Shown here in pieces: positions 22,130-33,952 of a stretch of 64,000 nucleotides of DNA. This stretch comes from Choanephora cucurbitarum (Eukaryota; Mucoromycota; Mucoromycetes; Mucorales; Choanephoraceae). The stretch covers positions 216,483-280,482 of the forward strand of contig JAIWNI010000033.1 of assembly GCA_025331435.1 (NCBI GenBank), written 5' to 3'. Both the position numbers and the translations under genes were made by a program. Under the pieces are notes generated by a model. That model had not been told where the DNA came from and did not search any database. It saw nothing but the letters and a program-made list of their open reading frames with translations. Position 1 is the first letter of the stretch. Each line of letters begins with the position of its first letter.

Positions 22130-23520
22130 CAACCTTTTAAGGAAATCTTCGATGCTCAGAACGCTTCTGGGGCTTCCACAAGATCTGCCGCCTAAAATTC
22201 AATTGAGCCTTTTACTTCTTCACCTTTGCTTAGCAAAAACAATCCTTTGAAAGGGAAAGCCAGTTTGGTAGATACACAAGAGGATACTGATGAAATGGAT
22301 ATTCCTGATTTTATTATCAACGATGCGAGTTTAGATTTGTATTTTGGATCTGAGGTTGAGAAAGACAATCTAAGATGGGGAATCATCAGATATCCCACAC
22401 GATTAACAAATGCCTATGGCTGCATCTCCCCTACGGCCCTTTTTTAAGCTATTTTTACCATTTTCAGATCAGTTATGTTAAACCCAATGAAAAAAGACGA
22501 AATTGCATAGCTTCATCAAGCACTTTAATAAGCGTCAAGCGATACTCTAAATCCAGCACCTACCTTCTTGTTTTCATAACGCTCATTTTTTAGGTCCAAA
22601 AAAGACAATAACATGCTTAATCACGCCTCATCGAATACCTATGGCTTATTGAAGACTACTTAATCCCACGCTCATCCTGTTTACTTACGATCTCTACGCG
22701 TACAAAAGCTCTCTATGCTTAGTCTTCAAGAAACACAGGTCGCTACACTCGAAGTGATAGATAGTTTGAATCTATGCTTCCACCCTTATCAATCCTTCCA
22801 GACAAAAATTGAATAGGTAGTCTGTTAATTGCCATATTTCCTTTATTGATACGCCCAGCCACCTTAGCTATGTAAGGTCTCTCATCCTCATAGTTTATTT
22901 GAACCCTTTTCTATTCTCAGCATGCATGCACCAGCCAGTCCTCGAGAATTTTACAACAACCTTGCTCTTTTCTTGCATATTCTCTGTTCACGGATCCCTT
23001 TTGGAAAACCTCATTATTTTTTAGAACTTTGATTTTTCTTGTCTATGGACATCTACCTCAAACATTGCTATCGCTCTTGATCAAACAGAATTTCTTCAAC
23101 TGCATGTAATTTAATGACTCTCGAGAAATAATAACGCTTTTGTGGTCCTATGAACGATGCATTAGTTGCTTTATTTAAGAGTGTTTAATGAGAGGTTTTT
23201 TACACTTACATTAAACATACTCTTGAGTCCAAAAAAAACTCTTATACTATCATGAGGCCGATGTCGCTTTTAGTTATATCATACCTCTTACCATCTTGAG
23301 AGGTAAATCTTTTTAAAGAAGCGAGAAAGAGAACAAGTATATTTATGGACCTCTACCGTCTTGCATAGTCCTGCCTCTATCATCTGTATCCAGTACAAAT
23401 GGTGAAATTAATTCAGCATAGCGATTTCTATTTATGCACCAGCATTATATTGGTTTCAGAGGCTTGAATGATATCAAGGTGCGGGTTTCTTGTGTCTGCA
23501 AATAATATACTCTCACTTTG
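22130..23520 (+). pseudogene. Possible decayed protein-coding gene, family unknown
   Basis: Frame fragments with protein-like composition but no continuous frame: for example 22226-22444 (KASLVDTQEDTDEMDIP, then LDLYFGSEVEKDNLRWG) preceded in frame by a TAA, and further pieces in other frames near 22930-23030 (PREFYNNLALFLHILCS) and 23240-23470 (EADVAFSYIIPLTILRG, then MHQHYIGFRGLNDIKV). A hairpin MITE-like insert at 23160 splits the region. I do not recognise the family. It could instead be several unrelated chance frames, so the confidence is low. Confidence 0.3.
23160..23231. repeat. Short hairpin MITE-like repeat
   Basis: The left half TTAAGAGTGTTTAATG is complementary, with minor mismatches, to the right half CATTAAACATACTCTTGAG. 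The left end GCTTTATTTAAGAG is shared with the repeats near 30813 and 40680, so it probably belongs to the same small family. Confidence 0.5.
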
Positions 23521-23901
23521 GATGTTTAGCACTCACAGTAGCAATAAGCAGCGTTTTGAACTACTCAAGCCATAGCTCGCTTCTTCTGTTTTGACTTTTG
23601 TCTTGCACTGAAGTCTATCAATGGCAATTTTGAGACTATATTCTTTGTTTCCTTTTTTTCAACCAAAAACTATCCTCTTTTTGCTATACTATTGATTTGC
23701 TAACTCGCTTGAACTATGAAAGTCTCGCTACTTTTGACTAGCCAAGGACTATCAGGGTAAAGATATTATGCATTGTCAGTCTAATGAAAAAACAAAGACG
23801 CATAAGTTGACGGAGTATTTTCTTAAATAAATGCCCTTTCTTTTTTTTTGCGTAACGCGTAGTTTGCGTAATAATTGTTTTTCTTTTCTTCACAGTAAAC
23901 A

Positions 23902-25550
23902 ATGAGTGATCAACAAGACCTTATTCAACAATTCGCCAACTTGACTGGTGCTAATGAATCGCAATCAAAGTTCTTCTTAGAAGCAAATAACTGGGACTTA
24001 GAAGTAAGTGTGAAACCACTTTCACTTTTGTTAGACAACTAACAACTTCATACTAGCTCGCAGCAAGTCAGTTTTTTGAAAATGGTGGTGCTGAAGTACC
24101 AGACATGACCTCCTCTCACGTACCTCAACAACAACAAGAGCAACTTGTTCAACCAGCTGTCATTGGCTCAAGTCCTACCACTACGCCTGCCAAGAGAAAG
24201 CCAGCACCTGCTTCTTCGTAACGTATTTTATTATTGAGAGAGAGAGAGCAAAGAACTAACAAGCTATTTAGATCTCAAGTTCGTACACTTAGAGATCTTA
24301 TGTCTTCTAATGAAAACAACAGTGCAAGTGATGAAGAACATGAAAATCTTTATGCAGGTGGAGAAAAGAGGTATTGATTTTATACTTTTATTTTCGAGAA
24401 TAACCCCCCTTCTAACTCAATGTATGCTAGTGGTATGATTGTTCAAGGACCCAACAAACGTGGTGGTGCCAATTTAGTAGATGAAATTTTGAAAAAGGCT
24501 GCTGAGTATGTAAGATTGGAAAACTATATGTGACAAAGTGATTGAAAAGCAATGTGTTTAATTTTCCCTTTTTTCTAAAGAGGTGGACAGTCACCCGAAG
24601 AGGCACCCAAAAAGTCTCAAAAGAAGTCTGCCTATACAGGTGTTGGTTATCGATTGGGCAGTGAAGATGAACCTTCTACTCGTGTTCAACCTGCAGTTGA
24701 TTCAGATGATGACGAAGAAGAAGAACTTGAATCAGTATGAGAAGAAATTGAGTATACGAAAGAAAGGAAGCACTGACTCCTCCACAATTATTAGGTCACT
24801 CGTAACTTGACTTTCTGGCGTAACGGCTTTAGTGTTGATGATGGACCATTGTATGCTTATGCTGATCCAGCCAATCAAGAAATGTTGAACTCTATCAACG
24901 ATGGGTAATATGTTGTTTTTTATAGTCTATAGAACACATTGTTTACACTTTCTTGAATCACTAGACGTGCTCCTCTTTCATTACTGAATGTTCGTCATGG
25001 TCAGCCTGTTGAAGTGCGTGTAGTGAAGCGCCAAGATGAAGATTATGTAGCTCCCAAGGTTCCAGTGAAGCCATTTGCTGGTACTGGTATTCGTCTCGGT
25101 AGTGCCGCAAGCTATTCACCTTCACCTCCACCTTCATCCTCACCTGCTGCCACAACCAGTCCTGCAAACACAATTACAGTTGATGATGCTCAGCCTACAA
25201 CTAATATCCAAATTCGTCTTGCTGATGGTTCTAGGTATATAGAGAAAAAAAATCTTGTATATAAGATGACATGACTCATTGCTTTTCTAAAAAAAAAAAC
25301 TAGATTAATCGCCAGACTTAACCACACACACACTGTAGCCGACATTCGTCGATTTATTGAGTCGTAAGTCTTGACCTATCAAACGAAAGCAAATCTGATA
25401 CTGAATAATAACAATGTAATTAGATCTCATCCAACCACAAGAGCTTATGTTTTGCAGACAACTTTCCCTGTTAAGGAATTAAAGGATAATGACCAAACAG
25501 TGAAAGAAGCTGGTTTATTAAATAGTGTCATTGTTCAACGTTATCAATAA
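23902..25550 (+). CDS. SHP1: p47/SHP1 (NSFL1C) UBA-SEP-UBX cofactor of CDC48/p97
   Basis: Nine exons: 23902-24003, 24057-24217, 24272-24370, 24431-24505, 24581-24734, 24795-24904, 24965-25234, 25304-25363 and 25424-25550 (385 residues). UBA domain at residues 1-45 ([20 protein letters not shown]), a linker with [10 protein letters not shown] and [13 protein letters not shown], a SEP domain ([17 protein letters not shown]...FLNSINDGRAPLSL-type) at about 197-260, a Pro/Ser linker, and a C-terminal UBX domain ([28 protein letters not shown]) at about 305-385. All parts and their order match Shp1/p47. It recruits CDC48 to ubiquitinated substrates and works in membrane fusion, ER-associated degradation and PP1 assembly. 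The nine short introns are all GT-AG. Convergent with the C2H2 gene at 25917. Confidence 0.95.
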
Positions 25551-25916
25551 ATATTTTTTTTGCATGAATATTTAAAAAAAAAAAAAATTACAAATTCTTT
25601 TATTAAGGTGTAAATAATCTTCTGCTATATAAAGGAAGAAAGAGAAGGGGGGAATGCGCGAACAAATATAATACATTATTACAGTGTTATTCATAAAAAG
25701 AGAGAAAGAAAAAGCATATTGAAGACTTTCTAGCTTCAGGATAATTCTTGGCTTCTTTTTTTTTGTTATCTTGCAAATATAGCAAGACTGCCATTTTTTG
25801 ACATAAGGGTAATTCCGGATAAATAAGAGTTGTTTTGGGCATGCACATGGATAAATAGAGAAAGAGAAAAATAGAGAAAAAGAAAAGACATGTAAAACTT
25901 CTATCATGATATAGAC
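25551..25916. other. Convergent intergenic gap with A-rich tract
   Basis: 366 bases between the UBX and C2H2 stop codons, containing a 13-base A run at 25574 and A/G-rich sequence near 25630-25720 and 25855-25890. Expected to hold both 3' UTRs. The minus-strand open frame here is low-complexity chance. Confidence 0.5.
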
Positions 25917-26987
25917 CTAGTCAACCAATTCAGATTCGTTGTAATCATGCTTCTGGATCAAGTGGCGATTAAGAGCGTCTCGTCTGCTAAAGTGGGTAGC
26001 ACAATGAGAACAAGCATAAGAACGCTCGCCACGATGGACAGTAGCCAAATGACGATCTCGGTCATGACGACGATCAAAGGCCTTGGGACACTGAGGGCAA
26101 CCGAATTCCTTGACTCTTGACTTATCGTGAGTCTTGATGTGAGTGCCTAGGTTGTAGCGACGCTTGGATACATGGTCACAAAGATGGCAGTAGTACAACT
26201 TGGCTTCTTTTGGCTTCTTGGCGGATCTCTTGGTATTCTTGTTGTCTGTCTTCTTACGCTTGTTGATCTCATTGGTAATGTCATCAGTACAAGCTTTGCG
26301 CTTCCTACTTTCTTGTGGTTGTCTAGAAGACTCTTCCTTGACTGATGTACTGGCTTCTCTAGCCTCAGACTTGTTTGAGTGTGCTTCTTCGTCTTCTTCT
26401 TCTTGGTATAGATCACTGTCGTCAGACTCTAGACTGTCACTGAGTGGAGAAGAGGCATCAAAGCCAAGAATCTTGTCCCAAGTCACATCTTCGAACTGAG
26501 CGTCTGTATTGATAGACTGCTGTGATGAATTGAGAGGTGGGAAAAGTGAGTCAGCTTCTTCTTCTGTCACTAACTCAAGCTTGAGAGTCGGTGATGGCTT
26601 CTTGGTGGGTACTGTATGAGTATGAATAGCAGAGGTACCAGCCTTTGATTTGTCGAGTAATAAGACATTAGGATCACCGTTAAACTTGAGTGGATCATGT
26701 GTCAATTTGGCAATGCTATTCTCAGGATCGAGATAGGTAGCACAAATGTCGTCTTTATTGTTGGCAGCATACATATTCATGCTATTTAGACTAGGTAAGC
26801 CAAATGAAGCATACATCAAGTAAGGTGAGATTTCTGAGAGTGTATCGAAGAAGGGTGGAGTTTCGGCTGATGAATGATTGTCAAGGAATGGTGTATCAAA
26901 TGATGAATCCAAATAAGGTGTGTTCATTGTGGGTGAAGTAGTAGGCATTGAAGCTGTAGCTTGATTATAATGTGATTGAGCAAACAT
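25917..26987 (-). CDS. C2H2 zinc-finger transcription factor (three fingers at the C-terminus)
   Basis: A single exon of 356 residues. The N-terminal 250 residues are acidic and Ser/Thr/Pro-rich, with a basic segment (KRKACTDDITNEINKRKK, then KRSAKKPKEAK) that could serve as a nuclear signal. Three tandem fingers fill residues about 264-349: YYCHLCDHVSKRRYNLGTHI-x-x-H, FGCPQCPKAF-x12-H-x4-H and YACSHCATHF-x12-H-x4-H. The first has the H-x3-H spacing and the others H-x4-H. This arrangement is common among fungal regulators (Crz1-like and relatives), but I cannot fix the orthologue. Upstream DNA carries a consensus RFX X-box (27167) and a weaker palindrome, which suggests regulation by an RFX factor. 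Confidence 0.85.
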   Translation of the reverse strand: MFAQSHYNQATASMPTTSPTMNTPYLDSSFDTPFLDNHSSAETPPFFDTLSEISPYLMYASFGLPSLNSMNMYAANNKDDICATYLDPENSIAKLTHDPLKFNGDPNVLLLDKSKAGTSAIHTHTVPTKKPSPTLKLELVTEEEADSLFPPLNSSQQSINTDAQFEDVTWDKILGFDASSPLSDSLESDDSDLYQEEEDEEAHSNKSEAREASTSVKEESSRQPQESRKRKACTDDITNEINKRKKTDNKNTKRSAKKPKEAKLYYCHLCDHVSKRRYNLGTHIKTHDKSRVKEFGCPQCPKAFDRRHDRDRHLATVHRGERSYACSHCATHFSRRDALNRHLIQKHDYNESELVD

Positions 26988-27166
26988 GATATATAGTACA
27001 GAGTAGTTGATAAATAAATATGTATACAGTTAACAAAAAAAAAAGAAAAAAGAATTAGAAATCAATTCGAGCTTATTTATATTTGATTGTTCCCAAAAAA
27101 AATAAGGGGAGCATAAAGGGATCCATTTGTCATCACTCCAAGCATGGCGTGTGACTCGATTTCTGG

Positions 27167-27180
27167 TCACCATGGCAACC
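27167..27180. promoter_or_regulatory. Consensus RFX X-box
   Basis: GTCACCATGGCAAC fits the imperfect palindrome GTNRCC-N2-RGYAAC exactly. It lies about 180 bases upstream of the ATG of the divergent C2H2 gene. A related but weaker palindrome, GTTTCCATGACAAC, occurs at about 27586-27599. RFX factors in fungi (Crt1 type) repress damage-response and growth genes; occupancy here is inference. Confidence 0.5.
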
Positions 27181-30100
27181 AGCGCTGAAATTCGGGCTAT
27201 CGGCCTCTGAAAATGAAACCGTCGCTGTCTACTTTAGGAAGCATTACGTGGATAATTATCCGGCTCATCATCCTTTTTTTTGGGTTTTTCCTTTTAGGTA
27301 GATCTATCTCTTCTTATTTGTTGATTAGGACTCTTTTCTTGTTTTATCGAGTCAGAGAAAAAGATAGAAATGTATCGATTCAAATAAGCGTTAATTGAAT
27401 ACAAAGTCTATTTGCAATCTGGTTGATTACAAATATAGAATTTTAGCTCTCTTCTTTCAAAAACGAATAAGCCGGTGTCTGATTGGCCATTAATAATCCA
27501 CATCAGAACTAGATAGATTTGTGTAACTTGAGGTTTTGATTCATAATTGGTGGCCCTTCCGTCAAATTAAAATTTGCTGTCATGGTTTCCATGACAACCT
27601 TGTAGTGCAAATTCGCGAAAACAAACAAACATTGCCTATATTGTTTCTTTTTTACCGTTGATAGAGTGCCAGGTATAAAGGTCATCAACAGTTAGTGCAA
27701 ATCTATTTTTAAAAGAGGCAAAAAGTAGCTTGCAGTAGCAATCAAAGATCATCGGATCAACAAAAAGGTTAGAACGGGGGATTGAGGAAAATGAAGAAGA
27801 CAAAAAAGTTAGGACCTGTTATGCTACTTCCAAAAAAGGAAGGTTCGTATTACGTTTTGTGGTTTCCGTAATAATTTAGACATTTGACTCATAACCATCT
27901 TTATCATCGATCGCATTCTAATTGATAAAAAAAAAGGCGTTCATCTAATTTACAAGCTATGACCTATTTCTTTTTGTTCAAGCCTTTCTCTGAAACAATT
28001 CAATTTTTTGCTTTCTATAGATTTCTTTCACTTTTAACTGTCGGTCATTTCATAGGCCTATCTGTCAAATTTCTTTCTTGTCAAACCGAAAAGGAAATGA
28101 GACTCCGCCAATTGCATTATTTTTCTTCTGGTTACTTCTAAAGATTCTTATTGGCACGGCTGAATTCGATGCTTTTAATCATTGGCAACCGAGTGTGCGC
28201 TTTTCTAGTTTGCTTGTACCGAATATCTCCTACCAGGTTATCGGATACTAGAGTTTCTCATACTTTCTTTTCTCTTTCTTTCTTTTTTTTCTGTCAGTAT
28301 GGAGTATTTAGTTATATAAGCCTCTTGAGTTTTTTGTTCTTTCTTAGAGATCGAGTCATTATGAAAACACTGATGTTGCAGCAAATTCAGATCGTATTTT
28401 GATTGTTTAAACTGTTAAATGTCTATTGATTTCAGTGACATAGTTTACAACCCTGGACGAGAGAACATAGCACACATATGCGTGTGAAAAAAAAGAGAGA
28501 CAGAGAACAAAGTGCTCTATTGTTTTTGTCAACCTTCATTGCTTATAACAATTATTTGAATAACAAAGTGTAGAATGAAAAAAACATTAAATCAGATAGT
28601 TTGACAGACACAGGCTATATATAAACAATGCTTTCTATGGGTTGATTTGGCTATAAAATAAAAGGAACGGCCTTGAGTGTGTAACGCGTCATTTCCTTTT
28701 TCGGAACAATATGCAAGCAAAAAAACTTGAAAAGACAAGTGGCCCCTGAGAATGATCTGACAGGAAAAATTGATCATTACTCGTCATTACTCATCATAGC
28801 CATTGCTTTTTTGATTCAGCAAATTTCAAACAAAAAAAATAGGGTAATCATGTGTCTTGAGCAATAGAAAGACGCATAAATGCTAAGAAAGTGTTTAAGA
28901 AGTTTAGTATATTGTCTTGTCTAAGAAACGTAATCATAGTTACCCTATTTAGGTTTATACTGGGTTTGAATAGTTGTAGAATAGTTTTCTGTGATTTAAT
29001 GCATTAGCTGTAAGCACCTCCTATAGCATTCGTCATCTTTCCTTTTTTCTTGTAATGCACATTGTTCGAAATGAACATTTGAGCAAGATTAGGTCATTCA
29101 TTTCGCATAGGCAATAGACAACTAAAGCCCAACATATAATCTAACAAACATGCATTGATTTCCGAAGAAAAAAAAAAGAAGACTTTAATTCTCAAACTAA
29201 ATAATCATTTATTCGTGTTGATCTCGATCTTCCTTCTCTCTTTTCTATGCTGTATTAGGGAACCATGAATGATCCAAGATTATAGCTTGATCAAAAGCAA
29301 AAAAAAAGTGTAGCCTCTACTTGTTATGGTAATTTTCAAATTTGATTGGAGGAGGTTGTTTATGCTTTTTAGTCTTCATTAAGCAATTTGTTTACAAATG
29401 TCTTTAGCATGGTCATAGATCGGACGATCGCTATCAATTTTTTTTTAACCTAAAATTATAAAGCACAACTTTTTTTGAATTTAATGATATTTCCGTCATT
29501 TCCTTGTAATGAGCATTCTGATATATAAAATAATCAATGTGTTCCCCCCTTGTATCTTTATTTTTTGGTAGCGTTTATTTAATTTGAATCTGAAATCACT
29601 ATCACAACGCAATCAAAAAAAAAGAAGATCAAGCCAAAAGCATACTGAAGACTCATCTCTCACTCTACATTGAATTTGGAATGTTGAGTTAGCCTTGTAG
29701 TGCATCTTGTTGGATAGCTTATATCAATAAAACAGTATAAGGATGATCTATAAATTCGAATCAAGAAAATGAGAGCAATAAATCAACGTACTCTGATTTG
29801 ACAACATGAGAGAGTCCAGAGGACTGGAATACTCGATTGAATTTGGAAGAGATTGGAACTCAGTGTTTCAAGAAGAAAGGGAAATTCATGCAGTTTCAAT
29901 GGTGTCTTTGAATAATACTGATTCACGACTAAACTACTCAGATATGACGATAGCTCTTATGCGTTTGACAACTATATATTCAAACTCGGGCTATCAGAAT
30001 CGCTTTAGACACACATCTGGTTGATCTTCTCTTTCTTTATTACAGTAGCTATACTAGGGGCACCTTCTCTTGAAGAGTATTACTAGTTGCGCTTTATTTC

Positions 30101-30812
30101 ACTATGTCGTACATAAGATACAATAAGATGTCATATTTTGGTAGTGAGGTGTTTGAATCTTCGTATGTCTACATCTCATATCAACGATAAACAGGATTGC
30201 TTGTAGAAATCAATAGATACAAGTACTACACTAGTCACTTGATTTAAGAGTGATCAGTTTGAAAGTATGACTACTTTCAGATAAAGCTGCTATTGTATAC
30301 TTTATTTGAATCATGAAAGAGACATTTGTTGCTTGTTGAATATAGTCAATCAAATTTTCATAGAATATAACACTGTATATCATACATGCCCTAAATAACA
30401 AATTTTGTAATAAACAAGGAAAAAAAACAATGCGCCTACTTTGTAACACATACAGTCTGGTATGCTACATTTCAATACTATTAGTGACTAATAGAAAGAA
30501 CTAGTTTTTATGCTTGAAAAAAAGAGATAGAGAGAGATAAAGAGCTACTCCTCAGGGAGACAATTAAATTGATTGCTTTGATAGTTGCTGTTCTGTATCC
30601 AGACGAAACTGTAGTTTGATAGCGAAAGCAAAAAAAAATTATAGATAGTGCAAACGGATACTATGAATTGTAGGTTCTCGGTATGCATTAACAACACTGT
30701 AAATGATGGAACCAAATCTTTTCATTGCTTTGCATCCAGAATTCTTTAATTGACAACATTGAGTTATGCTTTATTGTATTGATTTGTTAATGCCTGTTTG
30801 TTATTGCTAGCG

Positions 30813-30945
30813 TGATAGCTGCTTTATTTAAGAGTTATCTATACTCCCTGAAGTTTGAACTTTTAAGCTGAACAATGCTTAGATTGATTACCATTAAAAG
30901 GGATTGCACTCTCCAAACTAAACATACCTTCTTGAATTAAACCAT
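30813..30945. repeat. Degenerate MITE-like repeat
   Basis: The left end GATAGCTGCTTTATTTAAGAG matches the left ends near 23160 and 40680. The right side CTTGAATTAAACC matches the right end of the 40680 element. The interior and terminal bases are eroded, so the boundaries are approximate. Confidence 0.35.
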
Positions 30946-32171
30946 ACAAAGCAATTGATATTATGTATGAGTTTGAGTAATGAGATCTATTACCCTTCAG
31001 CAGACAAAATTAGTATTTCTAGATTACTACACGCTTTTAAGTTGATGCCTTTAAAAATAAGCTCAAGTAGCTCCTCTCTCACACACACACACTCTCTTTT
31101 TTTCTCCTTTTTATCTGATAGACTCAGCAAACATTAAACAAAAGAAAGTCGCATTAAGTAGTGCAGCTCATATCATTTCTTCGTCCTCAATTTGTTTTCA
31201 GGATATTTCCTGAGCATTGCAATATTATTACATCTTAAATTTGAATTACTACACTAATGCATATCTAATTTCCAGAAATAGTGTAATTATGACATGAAAC
31301 ATTTGTTTGTTGAGGCTAAAGTTGGGTTCAATTTGTTTTAGGACAGATTTTTCCCGAAGGTCCTTCAAAAGTCCAGCCAATCAGATCGTGCATTGTTTTT
31401 CTCTTCTTTTCTTGAGCTGCTAGTACGCTAAAGCGATGGATTGTATCAGGTATGCACAAGTTCAATCTAGAAGAGAACTGAGTTAATAATCCTAAGGTTC
31501 TCTCGTTTAAGTTACGGGATAGATTGAACTGTTCTTGAAAGATCTATCTCCAGAATCAGTTGTGTAAGACAATAGTATTCTCGTAACGAAACGAGAAGAT
31601 ATTGAAGTGCAGCTAGCCAATAAAAACACAAATAAATGCACAATTAAACATAAATAGCATAAACGCGTGAAAAAATAGAAAGAAAGAAAAAGAGAGAGAG
31701 AGAGTACAACATAACTTTCTATTGAACAATGATATTCCCTTCTAGGCTCCGGCAACTGCATTCAGTCTAACCTGTATTTGATACAAAATAAGCTTTTATT
31801 AAGAGAATGACCATCTCTAAAGTTTACATAGCCTTATCAGAAAAAAAAATTCACCCCAAGAAGGACCATAGCTTTAGAAAGGATGCTCAAACATCTATTG
31901 ACTTTATTCCCTATTTGATAACGATAGACATTAGAAGAGTTTCAGGTAACAAAGTTGCTTGTGCCCATCATAGATTTTATCCAATTTTTTCCCAGTAAGA
32001 TTTTCGTTGCCCTTTATCGGTCCCGTCAACTGCCTTCGTACAACCTTCTGTTGATTTCCATAACGTAATTTTATACTCCGTCAAGCATAACATAAAAAAA
32101 AAGATCTTTCGGCCCTACTCCTTCTCCTATTTTCTTCCCATTTTTTTTTCTTCTATCAACAATAAACTACC

Positions 32172-33952
32172 ATGGTTAACATTCAAACAATTGCTACTGA
32201 ACCTTTTGATGGTCAAAAGCCCGGTACTTCTGGCCTTAGAAAGCGTGTCAAGGTATTTCAACAAAAGAACTATACTGAAAACTTCATCCAAGCCATTCTC
32301 GAATCTATCCCTGAGTCAGATGGTGGTGCTAAGGGCGCCACTCTCGTGATCGGTGGCGATGGTCGTTACTATTCTGATGAAGTTCTTCAGGTTATTGTTA
32401 AGTGTAGTTTGGGTCAAGGTGTAAGTGATATAACGCGTCTTTATGCAAAATGTAATTAATTTTTCTTTAAAGGTCTCTAAATTGATTGTGGGTCGTAATG
32501 GTATTGTCTCTACACCTGCTGCCTCCAACTTGATTCGTAAGCACAAGGCTACAGGAGGTATTCTCTTGACCGCTTCTCACAACCCCGGTGGACCTGACAA
32601 TGATTTCGGTATCAAGTACAACTGTTCTAATGGTGGACCTGCTCCTGAATCTGTCACTGACGAAATCTATCAAAAGTCCAAGACTATCAAGGAACTTAAG
32701 TTGGGTGATGCTCCCAAGGTCGACTTTTCTCAGTTGGGTACTCAAACCATTGGTTCATTGACCATTGATGTGATTGATGGTGTACAAGACTATGTTGAAT
32801 TGATGAAGACCATCTTTGACTTTGATGCTATCAAGTCCTTCTTTGCTAACAACAAGGACTTTAAGATGTTGTTTGATGGTATGAATGGTGTTACTGGTCC
32901 CTATGGTTACCGTTTGTTTGTTGAAGAATTCGGTCTTCCTGAATCCAGTGTCATGCGCTGTGTTCCCAAGCCTGACTTTGGTGGTGCTCACCCTGATCCC
33001 AACTTGACTTATGCCCACGACCTTGTTGAGGCTGTAAAGGAACAAAACTATGACTTTGGTGCTGCCTCTGATGGTGATGGTGACCGTAACATGATCATTG
33101 GTCAAAACGCTTTTGTCACACCCTCTGACAGTGTAGCTATCATTGCTCACTATGCCAAGGAAGCTATTCCTTACTTCAAGAAGAACGGAATCCAAGGTTT
33201 GGCTCGTTCCATGCCTACTTCTCAAGCCATTGATTTGGTTGCCAAGAAGATGAATGTAGAACACTTTGAAGTGCCTACTGGTTGGAAGTTCTTTGGTAAC
33301 CTTATGGACGCTGGTCGTTGTTCAATCTGTGGTGAAGAATCTTTCGGTACTGGTTCTGATCATATCCGTGAAAAGGATGGTGTCTGGGCTATTCTTGGTA
33401 AGTATTTATATGATGGTATGTTGACGTCGGTACTGACTTTGAAATGGTTTAGCTTGGTTGAGTATTTTGGCCTATGTCAACAAGACAAAGAAGGCAGGTG
33501 TTCAAGATATCCTTCAAGATCATTACATGACCTATGGTCGTAACTTCTTCTCTCGATATGATTATGAAGAAGTAGATGGCCAAGGTGCTGATGAGATGGT
33601 TAAGAGACTTCGCGATATGATTGAAAAGAAGGAATTGGAAAACAAGACAGTAGGCCAATTCACTATCGATAAGGCAGATGACTTTGAGTACTTGGATCCT
33701 ATTGATGGAAGTGTCTCTAAGAAGCAAGGTATCCGTATCATCTTTAAGGATGGTTCTCGTATTGTCATCCGTCTCTCTGGTACTGGTTCTCAAGGTGCTA
33801 CTGTCCGTCTCTATGTTGAGAAATACTCTAATGATACTTCTGAATATGTCAAGGATGCCCAAGTTGGTTTGAGACCTTTGATTGATGTTGCCTTGGAACT
33901 CTCTCAACTTGAAAAGTTCACTGGTCGTAAGGAACCCACTGTTATTACTTAA
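32172..33952 (+). CDS. PGM2: Phosphoglucomutase
   Basis: Three exons, 32172-32420, 32473-33397 and 33453-33952, giving 557 residues, the normal length for the alpha-D-phosphohexomutase PGM1/2. All four functional loops are visible: the phosphoserine loop TASHNPGG with Ser118, the Mg-binding loop DGDGDRN at about 283-289, the sugar-specificity loop GEESFG at 370-375, and the phosphate-binding RLSGTGS at about 498-504. It interconverts glucose 1- and 6-phosphate in the cytosol, feeding glycogen, trehalose and UDP-glucose for the wall. The exons use a C-ending, biased codon set (AAG, GGT, GTC, ATC) more strongly than neighbours, a sign of high expression. The leader before ATG is T/C-rich. Confidence 0.97.

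Larger units (their letters stand above)
20613..23901. other. Gene-poor stretch with MITE and coding relics
   Basis: 3.3 kb between the UDS1-like gene and the UBX gene. No intact gene. It holds one well-formed MITE (21266-21479), a small hairpin (about 23160-23231) and scattered frame fragments between about 22130 and 23520 that read like decayed coding sequence. These are listed separately. Confidence 0.5.
26988..32171. other. Large gene desert, 5.2 kb
   Basis: No gene can be supported here. The first 650 bases are the presumed promoter of the C2H2 gene with X-box-like sites. The rest is AT-rich with scattered short frames, none longer than about 85 codons and none with a motif. One degenerate MITE-like repeat lies at about 30813-30945, with CA/CT microsatellite sequence near 31076-31105 and AG sequence near 31690. 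No tRNA-like cloverleaf was noticed. Confidence 0.5.

Noticed and set aside
27586..27599. Second full X-box
   Set aside because: GTTTCCATGACAAC departs from the consensus at two fixed positions, so it is mentioned only as a weak companion.
27959..28402. Two hydrophobic plus-strand frames as a split membrane protein
   Set aside because: The T-rich DNA gives hydrophobic translations by chance; no splice sites join them and no conserved motif is seen.
32467..33907. Long minus-strand frames opposite phosphoglucomutase
   Set aside because: They arise from the strong codon bias of the highly expressed plus-strand gene and match no family.
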